This document shows positions 6,484 to 7,042 of a DNA stretch of 7,042 bases, in pieces (position 1 is the first letter of the stretch; each line of letters begins with the position of its first letter). A program made the position numbers and the translations under genes. The notes beneath the pieces were generated by a model, which made no database searches, was not told the DNA's origin, and saw only the letters and a list, made by a program, of their open reading frames with translations. This stretch comes from Chitinophagaceae bacterium (GTDB taxonomy: Bacteria; Bacteroidota; Bacteroidia; Chitinophagales; Chitinophagaceae). The DNA is taken from the NCBI GenBank assembly GCA_023251335.1, contig JAHEZA010000128.1, positions 1 to 7,042 of the forward strand, in the 5' to 3' direction.

Positions 6484-7035
6484 TTAATGATTTAATATAA
6501 ACTCTTCAATTTTTTTTGCTGCATGGTGATAGCTGGCCTTTAATGCACCCTCGCTGGTATCTAATACACGACTCATTTGTTCATAAGGCATTTCATCATA
6601 ATACCTGAGATTAAAAACCAGCCTTTGTTTTTCGGGGAGAGACTGGATTCCCAGTTGAAGTTTCCATTCAAGTTTGTTGGCGTCAAAATGGGTATCGCTC
6701 TTTATTGTGTTGCTCAGCCCGTTTTCGTCATCATTTAATGAAATTGCATTTCTTTTTTTCTGCTGGTTTAAAAAAGTAAGCGATTCATTGGTAGCGATGC
6801 GATAGAGCCAGGTATAAAGTTGGCTGTCTTCCCGAAAATTGTCTAATCCTTTCCATACTTTAATAAACATATTCTGCAACACATCGTCGGCGTCATCGTG
6901 GTTTATTACCATTCTCCTTACATGCCAGTATAGTCTCTCCTGGTATTTTTTTAGAATATCGGTAAATGCCTGCTCTTTTGTTGCGGGATCTTTGAAAAGT
7001 GCTAAAAGTTCTTCGTCATGCTGGATTGGCTTCAT
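6484..7035 (-). CDS. ECF-family RNA polymerase sigma factor (sigma-70, group 4)
   Basis: A 183-residue sigma factor made only of the two essential domains. Region 2 spans about 24-93 (promoter -10 recognition and core binding, with the DADDVLQNMFIKVWKGL helix at 48-64 and the TWLYRIATNE segment at 75-84). After an acidic linker, region 4 spans about 123-177, including SLPEKQRLVFNLRYYDEMPYEQM (130-154), the turn, and a recognition helix near SEGALKASYHHA (161-172). Length and layout are standard for ECF factors, and the style is that of Bacteroidota RpoE-like paralogues. The ATG at 7035 leaves only seven bases to the window edge, so its promoter, and any self-recognised -35/-10 pair, is out of view. 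It leads a three-gene operon with the presumed anti-sigma factor and a secreted protein. Confidence 0.95.
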   Translation of the reverse strand: MKPIQHDEELLALFKDPATKEQAFTDILKKYQERLYWHVRRMVINHDDADDVLQNMFIKVWKGLDNFREDSQLYTWLYRIATNESLTFLNQQKKRNAISLNDDENGLSNTIKSDTHFDANKLEWKLQLGIQSLPEKQRLVFNLRYYDEMPYEQMSRVLDTSEGALKASYHHAAKKIEEFILNH

Positions 7036-7042
7036 AATATTT

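Noticed and set aside
1..7042. Mobile elements, CRISPR arrays, tRNA or rRNA genes, defence genes
   Set aside because: No transposase or integrase, no direct-repeat arrays, and no room between genes; the only gap above 100 bases is 5178-5298.

Overview
The window looks like a chromosomal segment from a member of the Bacteroidota, probably near Chitinophagales/Sphingobacteriia. It is AT-rich, its starts lack clear Shine-Dalgarno sequences, and the minus-strand genes match a sigma factor / membrane regulator / secreted-protein trio common in that phylum. The phylum call is an inference from family resemblance; no rRNA or other marker gene is present. Nine protein-coding genes fill almost all of the window, in two convergent blocks.

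Block 1 (plus strand, 1-5177) is a tightly packed respiratory operon: haem-copper oxidase subunit I, subunit III, a CtaG-type oxidase assembly protein, a 66-residue two-helix membrane protein, a Tat-dependent Rieske protein, and a 466-residue cytochrome b that also carries the subunit IV region and a C-terminal cytochrome c domain. Gaps are at most 11 bases, and the last two junctions are overlaps. Together the genes encode most of a quinol:cytochrome c reductase (complex III) and a proton-pumping oxygen reductase (complex IV). The fused c domain is the likely electron exit from the bc complex. Oxidase subunit II, with the CuA centre, is not present and should lie just upstream, because the window opens exactly on the subunit I start codon. 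Several features (a PDWY quinol-site motif, b6-like haem-ligand spacing, and a Gly in place of the Rieske Ser) suggest use of low-potential menaquinol.

The 121-base gap at 5178-5298 separates the blocks. It holds a 7-bp perfect inverted repeat that may be a shared bidirectional terminator, and a weaker hairpin.

Block 2 (minus strand, 7035 down to 5299) encodes an ECF sigma factor, a single-pass membrane protein with a repeated cytoplasmic motif (probable non-zinc anti-sigma factor), and a small secreted protein with a Spy/CpxP-like LTPxEA segment. It looks like an autonomous envelope-sensing regulatory module. Nothing in the sequence links it to the respiratory genes beyond adjacency.

I found no mobile element, CRISPR array, tRNA, rRNA or defence-type gene. 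The most notable points are the one-chain b6/IV/c fusion, the joint complex III/IV operon, the unusual residues in oxidase subunit I, and the unnamed small membrane protein.
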